Shown: positions 11,536-23,601, counted from the first letter of the stretch. The stretch is 64,000 nt of DNA from Microplitis mediator (GCF_029852145.1 NC_079976.1:11444104-11508103), one strand, 5' to 3'. Translations and numbers: made by a program. Notes: generated from the sequence alone by a model not told the origin.

Positions 11536-12400
11536 AATGGCCAAATTCATTATGTTTTTTAATTAAAGCTAGTTTTTGCGGATGGATACAGAATTTAATT
11601 TTCTTCATATCTGACTAAATTGTCTTTTATTACGAATATTTAAAGCTCAATCTTTAAACCTGTTAGGATTACGAAAAAACTAATTCAATACTTTTTTGTA
11701 GAGAAAAATTTCTTTCGTAGTTTTACCGGATGAAAACGTAAAAAAAATTTTTTTACATGTTATTTAAATGGGAAAATATAAATTTATTGAGCTTCTTGAA
11801 GAATTGAGATATCAAGTTGCGCTTTGGAGGGAATTTTTTTTATACTTTAGAAAAGCTTTTGAGACAATAGCACTTGAAAAAAAAAATAAAATGTTTTATT
11901 TGGACCACTCTAATATACATATATATTTCTTATTCTTTAGGGTGACGCAAAAAAACCGACTATTTTTTTTTTCGATCTCACATGAAGATTTGTTGGTTTA
12001 CGATGTTTCAAGAAGCCTCTCAAAAAATCAGCTTGTTAAAAAATTTTCAAAAAGTCGCTCACGAATTTTGAAAATATCAAAATCGGTAGAAAGTCGACTT
12101 TTTTATTTCAAATTTTTCTCTTTTTCGTGGCAGTAATAGTTTATATTTGTGAAATCATGACTACGCTGAAAATTTAAGCCCAAAATTTAAATATTTAAAC
12201 CACGCTCAAGATTTTTGAATGTTTCCGAGTGCTGTCTTTTGGACGTTTTTGAGCGACCCTTAAATATTAATAATAAAGCTTCTTGATTTTTTCACCATCA
12301 ATTCGCATGCCAATGAATGAAAATATAACCCGAAGAATAGAAATAATAAGTTATTTACATACTTTTTTATTTTTTAATTCAATTTGTAGGTTTTTTTGCT
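11536..12400. other. Decayed palindrome arm, no gene
   Basis: A/T-rich. The part 11650-11760 (CTTTTTTGTAGAGAAAAATT, then a 'catgttatttaaatggg' stretch) resembles an arm of the GGGTG-TA palindromes. The open frame at 11768-12136 is Phe/Lys-rich with no recognisable fold, and I do not regard it as a gene. Confidence 0.45.
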
Positions 12401-12402
12401 TA

Positions 12403-12553
12403 CCCTGATTAAACAAAATGATTAAAAATGATTTAAAATGACTTGTTTTTTAATCATTTTAAATACTTTTTAATCCTTCAAATCATTTCTAATCCTGTCT
12501 CTTATGAACATTTAACGTGTGAAATCATTTTTAATCATTTTGTTTAATCAGGG
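12403..12553. mobile_element. 151-bp MITE, TA target, CCCTGATTAAA termini
   Basis: Bounded by CCCTGATTAAA and TTTAATCAGGG and flanked by TA on both sides (12401-12402 and 12554-12555). A near-identical 153-bp copy lies at 16675-16827. TA targets suggest mobilisation by a Tc1/mariner-type transposase, which is inference. It is non-coding. Both copies sit just outside the two ends of the foldback element 12556-16475. Confidence 0.85.
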
Positions 12554-13994
12554 TACCCTCGCGGTTTTCATGATACGGTTTGAACACTGTATTAAAAGAG
12601 CATAAACGTAGTCGATAACAAGTAGTTTTACCGTATTTATACGGTATGTTTGTGAAATTTAATTACGGTATTCCTACAGAGCTTATACTGCGTTTATACG
12701 GAGCTTATACGGCATTACTACCGTATTAATACGTTATTTTTACCGTAAAAATACGGCATTTGTGCTGTAATAATACCGCATTTCTACCGTAGTAATATAA
12801 CATTGTTACCGTGATGATTCGGTATTTCTACTGAATTTATACGGCATTTCTACCGAGTTCACACAGCAATTCTACTGATTTAATAAGGTGTTTATACGGA
12901 ATTTATCAAGTACAGGGTAAAAAAAATAATGTATAATTATTAATGATAAATGGCTCTATTTAATTATTTAAATATATATGTATTAGGGTGATTTAAAAAA
13001 CAAACAAATTTTTTTTTTTCTTCCAAACAGGTTTAAAAGTTTCGTTTAGATAAAAAAAGACGCCTGTGAAAGTTAGAGCTCTTAATATTAATATTAACAT
13101 TGTCCGCATTGCACTTTTCTATTTCCCATAAGAATAACATGGAAAAAATTTTTTTTACGTCTTCTGATTTTTACAAGTAGCTAATGATGCGTCATAGGAA
13201 TAATTGGCAGGCATATTATTGTAGGGAATTGAATGCTCGACAAAAAAAGATTCTTATCATTTTTTGAGGAATCTATTTGTTCAAAAGTTACTTGAGGTTG
13301 AAGTCGAATTCATATTAAATTTTGATATCTTTTTACTTTTCCGGCGAAACTATCAGACCTATTACAAAATATCTCTGGACCTTTTTTGTAGACAATTTTA
13401 TTCCCTAGAAGTTATTTTCTATAAAGTTTTTTCGAATTCCGCATTGTTTTCTAGTTATTTTTATTTTAATGTCATGCTCATAAAAAAAATTGTCTTCTGA
13501 TCGATTTTAAGAGCTTGACATTAAAATAAAAATAACTAGAAAACAATGCGGAATTCGAAAAATCTTTATAGAAAATAACTTCTAGGGAATAAAATTGTCT
13601 ACAAAAAAGGTCCAGAGATATTTTGTAATAGGTCTGATAGTTTCGCCGGAAAAGTAAAAAGATATCAAAATTTAATATGAATTCGACTTCCCCAGAGAGG
13701 AAAGTACCACGGGCCCAGGCTTGGCCCAGACTTGGTCCAACTTTGTAGAACCTTGGGCCAGGCTTGTAAGCCAGTCTTGGCCCAGCCTTGGTAGAAGCCT
13801 GAAATGATAATCTCGGGCCAAGCCTGGTTGCCAGACCTGGCCCATGCTTGGTTACCAGACCTGGCCCAGGCTTCCAGGAAACGAATAAGTTTAATTAAAA
13901 AAAATTTATTATTATTAACCTCGTAGAATTCATGATCATTAACGTTTTAATTATCTAAGGGAGGTAAATGATGTGAAAAAAACTCGGTGGAAAT

Positions 13995-14075
13995 TCTGCT
14001 GGACTCTGGGCGCGAACTGCCGTCCTTCTGATTACTGGGTCCGAACGGTAGCTACTGGACGAACCTACTAACGTT
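13995..14075 (-). ncRNA. Degenerate tRNA-like segment
   Basis: On the minus strand a D-arm-like region (GTTAGTAGGTTCGTCCAG) is followed by an anticodon-arm-like stretch and GCAGTTCGCGCCC, a decayed B-box, then a T run near 13978. It is too diverged to assign an amino acid, and is a relic or SINE head rather than a functional tRNA. Confidence 0.35.
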
Positions 14076-14129
14076 GAACTGGCACATTTATGTGATCTAC
14101 TTGTATAAACCATGGGTATATCCAAACTT

Positions 14130-14400
14130 GGGTAATCCTACCTTGGCCCAAGCCCGGGTAATCATTGCAACGGCCAAGGCTAGGTTACCCAGTCCTGGCC
14201 CAAGCCTGGCTTGCCATTGGATGGCCAAGGCTAGGTTACCCAGCCTTGGCCTAAGTCTGGGTTGCCATTGGACGGCCAAGACTAGGTTACCCAGTCTTGG
14301 CCCAAGCCCGGGTAATCATTGTAATGGCCAAGGCTAGGTTACCCAGTCCTGGCCCAAGCCTGGGCCAATATAGGTGTGCCAAAGCTAGGTTCCCCAGTGC
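14130..14400. repeat. Minisatellite, roughly 50-60-bp units
   Basis: About five units built on GGCCAAGGCTAGGTTACCC, AGTCCTGGCCCAAGCC and TTGCCATTGGA. A shorter array of relatives (TTGGCCCAGACTTGG) lies at 13700-13870 at the other end of the same insertion. It is GC-rich against an AT-rich background. Confidence 0.9.
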
Positions 14401-14769
14401 TGGGCCAAGTAGGGGCCCGTTGTTCAACTCTGGCAGCTCCTGTATGGGTTCAACCTCAAATAACTTTTGAACAAATAGATTCCTCAAAAAATGATAAGAA
14501 TCTTTTTTTGTCGAGCATTCAATTCCCTACAACAATATGCCTGCCAATTATTCCTATGACGCATCATTAGCTACTTATAAAAATCAGAAGACGTAAAAAA
14601 AATTTTTTCCATGTTATTCTTATGGGAAATAGAAAAGTGCAATGCGGACAATGTTAATATTAATATTAGGAGCTCTAACTTTCACAGGCGTCTTTTTTTA
14701 TCTAAACGAAACTTTTAAACCTGTTTGGAAGAAAAAAAAAAAATTTGTTTGTTTTTTGAATCACCCTAA

Positions 14770-16050
14770 TATGTATATATATATATATTTATATATTTCT
14801 GTACAATGTATTATGTCATTCGTATATTTTTAACCATACGGTAGAGATTCTATAGACTTGTGATTAAATTATTTTATTTTTAAAGTTCAAGTTCAAATTC
14901 AGAGATAAATTATTTAAGGAAACATTGATAATAAATATTCTTATCTTTATGTAATATAGGATGTACTATATTACCATCAAAAAGGTACTTAAAGCACCAG
15001 TGACTTCCCTCATCTCCATATATATCTTTTCTCCCAAGAAATTTTTCTCTCGGTTTGAGCAACTTTTTTTTCTTGGTTAGAGCATACGTAAATTCTTGCG
15101 TTAAACAAATAGTAATTATTCTAAGAAATTTTATTTTTTTCCAAGAAAAAAAGTCAATACTGCTACAATAACCTGGCAGGGCTTTCTTCAATAAAATATC
15201 TCTTGTATTAAGAAATAAAAACTTTTAAAACAAGTAAAAATTTTTCGATTAAAGCATAAAAACTTGTGAAAAAAAAATTTTGATTCAATTTTGATTAAAA
15301 ATTTCAAAATAATTATTTATTTGGTGTAAGAAAATTTTTATTTTCGAATCGTTAAAAAAAATTGTCTTGTATTGAGAATATTTTTTTTGGTTCAAGTTAA
15401 CTGTATTTTCTGTGTAGAGAAACTAAAATTTAAAAGAAGCGTGTAGGTTTTCATAATTTACAAATAAAGAACTTTATGAACTAAAAAAAACTTTTAAGTC
15501 AAAATACCCAAACTACATAAACACTGCAGTGTTTAGACATGTTTAAATTGAAGAAGTTTTATGATTTTTAATCATAAAATAATTCTAGTTATTAATATTG
15601 ATCCTCATTGTATTTCAAAATTAACTAATGTTCTTGCGAATTATTACTACATAAAAAAAACAGTTAATTCGAATCATGAAAAAAATTCCTGATTTAAGAA
15701 ATTTTGTTTCAACGATTCGGAAAACTAAAATTTTCTTGCACCATGTAAATAATTATCTTGAAATTTTTATCTTGAATCAAAATTTTTTTTCCTCAAGTCG
15801 ACATATTTTTATGTTTGAATTGAAAAATTTTTACCAGTTTCAAGAGTTTTTATTTTTTAATACGAAAGAAATTTTTTTTTTAAGTGAAAATGAACTGTAT
15901 TTTTTTATTGAACAATTGAAAGCAGAACATAGTGAAGAGATGAGTCATTTAATAATGCAAGGAGTAGTAAAACACATTGTATCTGTTATAGAATCTGAAG
16001 ATTGCTTGTTAATGAAACTGAAAGATATGAAAATTATTTTTCAGCTTGTA
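14770..16050. other. Interior of the foldback element, no gene
   Basis: A/T-rich sequence between the nested palindrome and the right TACGGTAT array. The 137-residue open frame at 15676-16089 is Phe/Asn/Lys-rich in its first half and reads into the array at its end. I see no motif and do not call it a gene. Confidence 0.4.
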
Positions 16051-16674
16051 AGAGTAAGACGGCATAATCACCGTATAAATGCGGCATAACCACCATATTT
16101 ATGCGGCATAAACATCGTATAAATACGGTCCGAACATTGTATGAATACCGTGCAACCACTGTTTAAGTGAGGTATAGCAACTGTATAAATACGGTATAAC
16201 CGACGTTTAAGTAGAGCATAAAAACCATATAAATGGAGTATAATCATCGTATAAATACAGTATAGCGAGAGCGTAAATACGGTATAACCACAGTATAAAT
16301 ATGGTATAGTCCCTATATAAATTTGGTATCAACACAATATATTTGCGGTATTAATACGGTAATAAAATTTCACAAACATACCACATTTATACCGTGGGTA
16401 TACCGTAATAATGCTTATACCCAAAAAATACTAGGAAAATACCGTAGAAATACAGTTATGGCAATTCCGCGAGGGTATTCAAAACTTACCAAATTTTATT
16501 GTTTAAGACTATCCTGTACATTTTTGGTTATGCTTTCATAAAGTTATAAAGTTCTATTTTACTGAAATGACAATAATTGAGTTATAAAAAATTACAAAAA
16601 CTAATTAAAACTGAAAAATTACTGTTTTATCCGAGATTTCAGAACTTTTTTATGAAATTATGGCCAAAGAAATA

Positions 16675-16827
16675 TCCCTGATTAAAAAAAATGATTAAAA
16701 AGTATTTAAAATGATTTGTTTTTAAATCATTTTAAATACTTCTTAATCCTTCAAATCATTTCTAATCCTGTCTCTTATGGACATTTCACGTGTGAAATCA
16801 TTTTTAATCATTTTTTTTAATCAGGGA
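16675..16827. mobile_element. 153-bp MITE, second copy
   Basis: The same family as 12403-12553, with TCCCTGATTAAA and TTTAATCAGGGA ends inside TA (16673-16674 and 16828-16829). The two copies are nearly identical, including CTAATCCTGTCTCTTATG, so both are fairly young. Confidence 0.85.
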
Positions 16828-17139
16828 TATTATATATACTGGTAAATGTATCATCAAAAATATGTCTAGTAATACGAAACTGTCTCCTATTAAACTTACC
16901 TCCATCTTTTCTTACCATAACCCAAATGTCTTGGTTTGACTATCGAAAGCTTTTTCATTTACTCCCTCTCTCAGTACAAAGATAATTGTTTCAAACTTTT
17001 TATAATTACATATACATGTGTAATATGTATTTTTATATTTTATTCTTATACATGATATGTTTCTACTAATAAAGATATTAGTCAAATAAAAAATCAATAT
17101 TTTCTAAGATTTGATTCGATATTTTATGGAAATTCAATG

Positions 17140-17620
17140 CTACGTAAACTTTAATAATTAATATCTCAGAAAATATCAATCTGAGTGATTTAGTGCTCAG
17201 GACCTTTTTTGTAGGAAATTAAATTTCCTGCAAAATTGTCGTTAGCATTTTTTCTGTACGTCTTGTTGTTTATGAGATAATGAGAGAAAAAACAAGAATC
17301 CTATGAAAAAATTTGGTTTAGCGGGCCGTACTACCCCACCCGTATGAGTTACAACTTCGCGATAATAGGTACTTTTGTAGAGCATTTAATTCTGACAAAA
17401 TCCCGACTTTGGGCGAGATGATATCATAAAATTCCGCGGAGTTATAGAAGTTTAAAAAATAAAAATCCAAGTTTACGTGTATTTTAAATGGAAAATCTTC
17501 AGCTGCTCTGGGAAAGTACTTAATATTAATATTAAGGGCTCAAACTCTCAGGGAATTTTTTGGGGGGTATTTCCAACCAAATTTCGGGATGGGAGTGAAA
17601 AAAAAAATAGTCGCAAAAAA
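17140..17620. repeat. Decayed single arm of a GGGTG-TA palindrome
   Basis: Contains CCTTTTTTGTAGGAAATTAA, TTAATATTAATATTAAGGGC and GGGAGTGAAAAAAAAAATAG in the order found in the arms at 38517 and 12986, but I see no opposite arm. Confidence 0.55.
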
Positions 17621-19024
17621 AAAGCAGTCTAATATATACACAATAAAGTTAAATCTCAATGTATAGACGCAATAAATAGGTTCGTTTACTGGATACAACA
17701 ATAGCAAAATGATTGGCCCAGCTGTCTGGCCACGTACGTCCAACCATTCACAACTTACAATGCCTTATATAGTATCGCTAAGATCCTTTAGGTCAGGTAG
17801 TTTCTCTCTTCTCTATACTTGTTCGCATTCTATTCTTTAACTATAACTATATCTATCTTCATATCTATAAGTGTAGACTATGGAGTTATCCGCTATCTCA
17901 TTTGCTCTCTACAATTCCGGATCAAGGCCGACTCTGGATCGTATACTACCTTTACTTTACTCTGTCTCTGGGTTCAGCTTTGGCTATAGCTCTGGAGTCT
18001 GAGTTTAAAGTCTAGAATCTCGAGTTTACCGTCTAGAGTCTAGAGCTGAGAGCAAACCAATGCGAGTTTAACTAGCGCGTGCTTTCAAAGTCAGAACAAC
18101 GAACCAATAGAAATGCTATTTCTATGGATGTACTGAAATGAGTTACTTGATAGGCAACTTTAATTTAATCCAATTCATTTCTGCTTAATCTCACAATTGT
18201 TTAACCAACATTAGCGTTATATGTGAAAGTATATTCTATTTTATTAATATTATTCATTTATTAATGCCCAAAACTGAACTACTTAGAGTGTGAAAAATGA
18301 AACTGAAGATTAGTAGATAAGTTATAGTGATTTAAATGAAGTTAGTCAACTACAAAAGCTACTCGCAAGGGAGTTACACAGAAAAAAAAATCTTAAAATT
18401 TACTCTAATTATCAATACTTTTTATTGCGCGACTCTTAATACGAAGCATTAGAGTGTGCTTTACGATCGAAAAATTCAGTTTGCCTCTTTTTCGCTACTG
18501 TTTTTACTATTTTACTCTTGTTAGTCCACGGAGCTTAACCAAGTTACACATCATCGGATAGAGAATTTGATAAGGATTAATTTTATTACTTATAAAGACC
18601 AATTTGATGTATTAAATAACTATAAAAGCATCAAAATGTAAAAAAAAATTTTCCCGTCAAGCAGTAGAAAAAGTGTCCGCAACCCGTAACCACAAAAACT
18701 CGAGAAAAAAGCCATTATTTGGATCACTTTTTTTTTTTTAATAGATTATTTTAGGGCCGAAGAAGAAGTGTGTCATAAATGACCATCAAATTCGGTCCCG
18801 TTTAATTATAATTAAAAAAGAGCTTAACTAATTTCGTATATCTATACATGTTTTTTACATATACTTTTGTGACACCAGTCGCGCCTGCACGAAAAAATAT
18901 ATCTGACTATTTTTCGGAGCGAAATTTAAATTTCTAGTGTGATAGAAAGGAAAAAACAAAAATAATTGTCCTCGAAACTTTTATCGTACATTTTTCTTTT
19001 TTTTTTTTTTGCAAATGAGCATTC
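17621..19024. other. No gene seen
   Basis: A mixture of moderate-GC sequence (17690-18100, with short GTCTAGAGTCTAGAG direct repeats near 18000-18050) and A/T-rich sequence. No domain, RNA gene or clear element ends. Around 19028 the text resembles the LIR-TG arm (CGAATCGAAATTTCA), which may be the left flank of the palindrome that follows. Confidence 0.4.
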
Positions 19025-19029
19025 ACCCG

Positions 19030-20330
19030 AATCGAAATTTCAAACGTATCTCAAGCGTCTCAGGCGTTTAAAACGAAATTTATGCGTCTGAGGCGCAGAG
19101 ATTGGCGAAAAAAAATTCTCATTTGCCATTTTTTAATTATTTTAGTCAACTTAATATTAATTAAGAATTTATGATTATTCAAAAATAAAAAAATTGTGAT
19201 TTTTTTATTTTTAATTTGTTTCTTAATTAAAAATCATTATAATTTAATTTTTAATTACTTAAAAAATGAAATTTTTTTTCAAAAATAATTTTCATTAATA
19301 AAATAATTAATAAAATTATTTGAAAATTATAGCATTGTTAAAGTAATCATCATTAAAAATGAAAATCTTTTCAATTAGGGGAGCCTGGGGCACGACGGCC
19401 CCGTTAAGCTGGTTTGTTTATGTGACTCTAAACCATCAAATTCGTTCATTTTCCGTCTATTTTGGAAGAATCAGTCGAAATTTTGCAAAAAGTTGAAAAA
19501 AAAAATTTTTTTCTTTTCCGTCAAGTTATGACCTCCATAATGTTTTTATCATATTTTAGGTCAATATGTGATATGTTGGGCAAAATGGACCACTCGAAAA
19601 AAAATAAATGGTAACGAAAAAAAAATTATTTAATGCTTTTTTGGGGGAGAGGGCCGTCGTGCCCCAGGAAAAAAAATTTTATCGTTACATTTTTTTTTCG
19701 AGTGGTCCATTTCGCCCCACATATCACATATTGGCCTAAAATATGATAAAAACATTCTAGAGGCCATAACTTAACGGAAAATAAAAAAAAAATTTTATTT
19801 ATTATTTTTTGGGGAGAGGGCCGTCGCCCCAAAAAAAAATTTTTTTTTTCCAATTTTTTGCAAAATTTCAACTGATTCTTCCGAAATAGACGGAAAATAA
19901 ATGAATTTTATGGTTAAAAGTCACAAAAGAAAAACCAGCTTAACGGGGCCGTCGTCCCCCAGGCTCCCGTTACTGAAAAAATTTTAATTTTTAATGATCA
20001 TTACTTTATCAATGCTATAATTTTATTAATTATTTTATTAATGAAACTTATTTTTGAAGAAAAATTTCATTTCTTAAAGAATTACAAATCAAATTATAAT
20101 AATTTTTAATTCATGAACAAATTAAAAATAAAAAAATCATAATTTTTTTATTTTTAATTGATCAAAAATTTCTTAATTAATATTGTGTTGACTAAAATAA
20201 TTAAAAAATGGCCACTGAGAATTTTTTTTTGCCGATCTCTGCTGAGGCGTTTAAAATGTATCTCAGGCTTCTTAGAAGTTTAAAATGTATGTCAAGCGTC
20301 TCAGACGTTGTAAGCGTGTTTAAAACGTTT
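19030..20330. mobile_element. 1.3-kb palindrome with GC-capped centre
   Basis: Arms of about 640 bp are inverse complements. GGCGTTTAAAACG-type units and GAGATTGGCGAAAAAA on the left answer GCCGATCTCTGCTGAGG on the right. The inner part (19378-19975) is itself bounded by GGGAGCCTGGGGCACGACGG and its complement, with GGGCCGTCGTGCCCC at the centre. Just beyond the right end (20325-20400) is an LIR-TG arm fragment (TTTTGAGGTCCTAGGAAGC), so the palindrome probably landed in such an arm. Confidence 0.8.
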
Positions 20331-21035
20331 TGAGGTCCTAGGAAGCTTCCCTGAATATTTTCGCGATGATGTTCATATGTGTCTGTATGTATGTATGTAT
20401 ATGGGGCATTCAATGCCAAATCGACCACTTTTAACACCGACCCTTTTCGATTTTCCTGAAATTTATGTATCTTTCTCTTCTGCACTATTGGAAGCAATTT
20501 TCAGAATTTTTTTACCCAACCGAATAAAAATTTTCGACTTATTTAAAAAAAATAGTTTTTTTTTGTTAAATAACCATCACTTTTTTAAAAATTGACTTAT
20601 TGGGATGTTTTTTTTTTTTTTTTTTTTAGAATTTTTGTTTTAAAATGTATAATTTAAAAAAAAAATGAAAATAATAATTCGGATTCATATTCAACGTTTT
20701 TTTTTTAAACTTTTGGAAAAAAACGTCAATTTCGGGATGATTGACATTTTTTTTTTTTTATAGAAAACTTCAGTATTTTCTGTCATTTTCCTGAAATTTT
20801 CAGAGTGGCTTTTTTTTTCTTTCTATTTTTCTTTTCGAAATGAAAAAAAAAATTTTTTTTGAAATGTTCGTTTTTCGTTTGCCTTTCTGAAATTTTTTCA
20901 GCAGATTTAGAAAACTTCAAAATCCGAGTAAAAAAAATAAAAACAAAATTAAGTGACAATCATCGATCAGATTTAATTATTTTTCAATAAAGTTAGATCA
21001 GAAATTAAAAAAAGCATTGAATTATGTTTTCGTAT

Positions 21036-21745
21036 TTTTAACTTCCCGCTAAGAAAATTGTAAATTTTCAAAAATTCGGGAAGTTATTGGTTTCGGTCCG
21101 ATTTACGAAAATCGAATTTCCATCAGATGTCGACGTTTTGAGGACCTAGGAGCTATTCTGACTAATTTTACGATGATGACCAAGTGTATGTATGTATGTA
21201 CGTACGTATGTAAATACCTGTATCTTTTGAACGGATGAACCGATTTTGAACTTTAAGGTGTCATTCGACGCGGCTTGTCAATATCTTGAAGCCGTAAGAA
21301 AATCGAGCTTGATCGGTAGTAGGGCTCGTTCAGAGATATTCCAAAAATAAAATTTTTTCAAAAATGTTTTTTTCGGATAACTTTTAATGTGCTCGATCGA
21401 TTGATTCCAAAATCGACTGGGCTCTAGAGCATTATGAGCCGCATCTAATGCCACCTCAACCATCAAAATCGGTTTATTCGTTCAAGAGAAACCGTTGTCG
21501 AAAGAATTAAAAAAAATTTATTTTTTTATTTTTTTGCAAATATCTCAAAAACGACTCGATAAATCGAATTCAAAATTCGATCAGCTTTAGGTTTTGATAA
21601 AACGCGTCGATTGCCACCTCAACCGTCTCAATCGGATGATTCCTTTGAGAGATATCGTTGGAGAAAAAATGGTGAAAAACGTTTTTTTTTCGAAAACAGC
21701 AGCATACAAACGTATTTTCGAGCTCGAAGAGCTTTTTTTTTTAAA
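21036..21745 (-). repeat. LIR-TG right half, reversed
   Basis: Begins AACTTCCCGCTAAGAAAATT and follows the complete element backwards from its right end: GGTATTTACATAC complement, the GAACTTTAAGGTG module, the GGGCTCTAGAG module and then the start of the hairpin module, where it breaks off into a T run. It has no TG array. Confidence 0.8.
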
Positions 21746-21832
21746 CTACATGCAAAATCAAAAAAATAAAATCTTTGTTCGATCCGTTTTGGAGCAACGC
21801 ATGAACTTTCAAAAATTATGAGGGAATTAATC

Positions 21833-21987
21833 TACTCTCTAAAAACGAATTAGTGAAAATCACTATTTGGCAGTGAAGAGTAACTTATTGCTAGTGCAAA
21901 GTATACCACTATTTGAATTAGTGATATATTTTTCACTAGCAAATAGTGAATAGTCACTAATTTCACTATTTCATATTTTAGAGAGTA
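21833..21987. mobile_element. 155-bp MITE, CTCTCTAAAA termini in TA
   Basis: The ends are TACTCTCTAAAA and TTTTAGAGAGTA, with internal arms rich in TAGTGAAAATCACTA-type dyads. The TA duplicates suggest a Tc1/mariner-type target. It lies in the loop between the two LIR-TG halves. Confidence 0.75.
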
Positions 21988-22371
21988 AAACAAAATTTGT
22001 GTGAATTTTTCTTCATTTACACAGTTAAAAACACTTTTTATTGAATGATGTATAGACAGTAGACTTGAATGGAATGTGACTTTTTTTCTTACACGTTTAA
22101 ACATTTTACATATCCTAAATTCGATGAATATTCACGAAAAAATAATTCAATGCTTCTTTTAATTTCTGATCGAACTTCATTGAAAAATAATCAAATTTTA
22201 TTCACGATTGTCCCTTTTAAATCTGCTGAAAAATTCTCAAAAAGGTATAAAGACAAACAAACATTTCAAAAAAAATTTTTTTTTTATTTCAAAAAAAAAA
22301 AAAAATAGAAAGAAAAAAAATGCCACTCTGAAAATTTCTGGAAATTCACAGAAACTACTGGTTTTTTAAAA

Positions 22372-23175
22372 AAAAAAATCGGTCTGTCAGTTGATCCTGC
22401 GGGCCAGCTCTAAAATTTCCCGCTGTTTTCGAGCTCAAGAACCTCGAAAACAATATTGTGAATACATTTTCGAGCTCTTCGAGCTCGAAAATACGTTTGT
22501 ATGCTGTTGTTTTCGAAAAAAAACGTTTTTCACCATTTTTTCTCCAACGATATCTTGCAAACAAATCAACCGATTGAGACGTTTGAGGTGGCAATCGACG
22601 CGTTTTATCAAGTTCTAAAGCTGATCGAATTTTGAATTCGATTAATCGAGTCGTTTTTGAGATATTTCAAAAAAAATAAAAAATAAATTTTGTTTTAATT
22701 CTTTCGACAATGGTTTCTCTTGAACGAATAAACCGATTATGATAGTTGAGGTGGCATTCGACGCGGCTTATAAAGCTCTAGAGCCCAGTCCATTTTGGAA
22801 TCAATCCATCGAGCACATTAAAAGTTATAAAAAAAAAACATTTTTGAAAAAATTTTATTTTTGGAATATCTCTGAACGAGCCCTACCGACCAAGCTCAAT
22901 TTTCTTACAGCTTCAAGATATTGACAAGCCGCGTCGAATGACACCTTAAAGTTCAAAATCGGTTCATCCGTTTAAAAGATACAGGTATTTACATACGTAC
23001 GTACGTGCATACACACAAACATACACTCGGACATCATCTTGAAATTAGTCAGAATAGCTTCCTAGGACCTCAAAACGTCGACATTTGATCAAAATTTGAT
23101 TTTCGTAAATCGGACCGAAACCAATAACTTCCCGAATTTTTGAAAATTTACAATTTTCTAAGCGGGGAGTTAAAA
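22372..23175 (+). repeat. LIR-TG right half, direct
   Basis: It corresponds to 7915-8718 of the complete element, from the hairpin-module complement (TCGGTCTGTCAGTTGA) to the arm end AGCGGGGAGTT. The left arm and TG array are missing. Its partner 21036-21745 is the mirror copy. Confidence 0.8.
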
Positions 23176-23369
23176 AAAATCGGAAAGCAGAAATGTAAAT
23201 CATCCCAAAATTTTCGTTTTTTTTTCAAAAGTTAAAAAAAAACGTTGAATATGAATCCGAATTATTATTTTTATTTTTTTTCCTAAAAATTACATTTTAA
23301 AACAAGAATTTTCAAAATAAATACATCCCAATAAGTCAATTTTTAAAAAAGTTATGGTTAAAGCTGTTT

Positions 23370-23529
23370 TTAACTTCCCGCTAAGAAAATAGTAGATTTT
23401 CAAAAATCCGGGAAGTTATTGGTTTCGGTCCGATTTACGGAAATCGAATTTTCATCAGATGTCGACGTTTTGAGGTCCTAGGAATGTATACTGACTATTT
23501 TCAGAATGATGTCCGAGTGTATGTATGTA

Positions 23530-23601
<72 letters not shown>

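Larger units (their letters stand above)
13691..14448. mobile_element. Minisatellite-bearing insertion in palindrome arm
   Basis: It interrupts the right palindrome arm between GAATTCGACTTC and AACCTC, which are contiguous in the complementary arm. TTC occurs at both edges (13688-13690 and 14449-14451), a likely 3-bp target duplication. The ends CCCAGAGAGGA and TCCTGTATGGG are imperfect inverted repeats. Most of it is tandem CCCAGTCCTGGCCCAAGCC units. A tRNA-like segment lies at 13995-14075. Confidence 0.75.
12986..14766. mobile_element. GGGTG-TA palindromic element, nested
   Basis: Termini GGGTGATTTAAAA and TTGAATCACCC, flanked by TA (12984-12985 and 14767-14768). The arms pair over about 650 bp. 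For example AGACGCCTGTGAAAGTTAG on the left has its complement near 14677 on the right. The right arm is split by a separate insertion at 13691-14448. It has no coding capacity. The same family occurs at 835-2475, 27809-29349, 31495-32030 and 38517-42808. Confidence 0.85.
12556..16475. mobile_element. 3.9-kb foldback element with TACGGTAT arrays
   Basis: The termini CCCTCGCGG and CCGCGAGGG are each flanked by TA (12554-12555 and 16476-16477). The arms (about 12556-12905 and 16050-16475) are arrays of short dyad units such as TTTATACGGTATT, and the two arms are inverse complements, sharing for example GGTATGTTTGTGAAATTT with its complement. The interior holds a complete palindrome (12986-14766), A/T-rich sequence and no transposase. 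It resembles the foldback class of DNA transposons (FB/Galileo-like), though the TA target points to another lineage. Confidence 0.75.
20403..23365. repeat. Multi-layer nested inverted repeat
   Basis: It starts with GGGGCATTCAATGCC. Arm A (20572-20755) is complementary to 23180-23365 (shared TCGGATTCATATTCAACG with its complement). Segment B (20760-20810, AATTTTCAGAGTGGC) is complementary to part of 22320-22365. Segment C (21036-21745) is complementary to 22450-23175. The order A-B-C-loop-B'-C'-A' is not a simple palindrome and requires more than one insertion or an inversion. Confidence 0.75.

Noticed and set aside
15676..16089. 137-codon frame inside the foldback element
   Set aside because: Its A/T-driven composition, absence of a motif and run into the TACGGTAT array argue against a gene, though the part near 15900-16050 is slightly more balanced.
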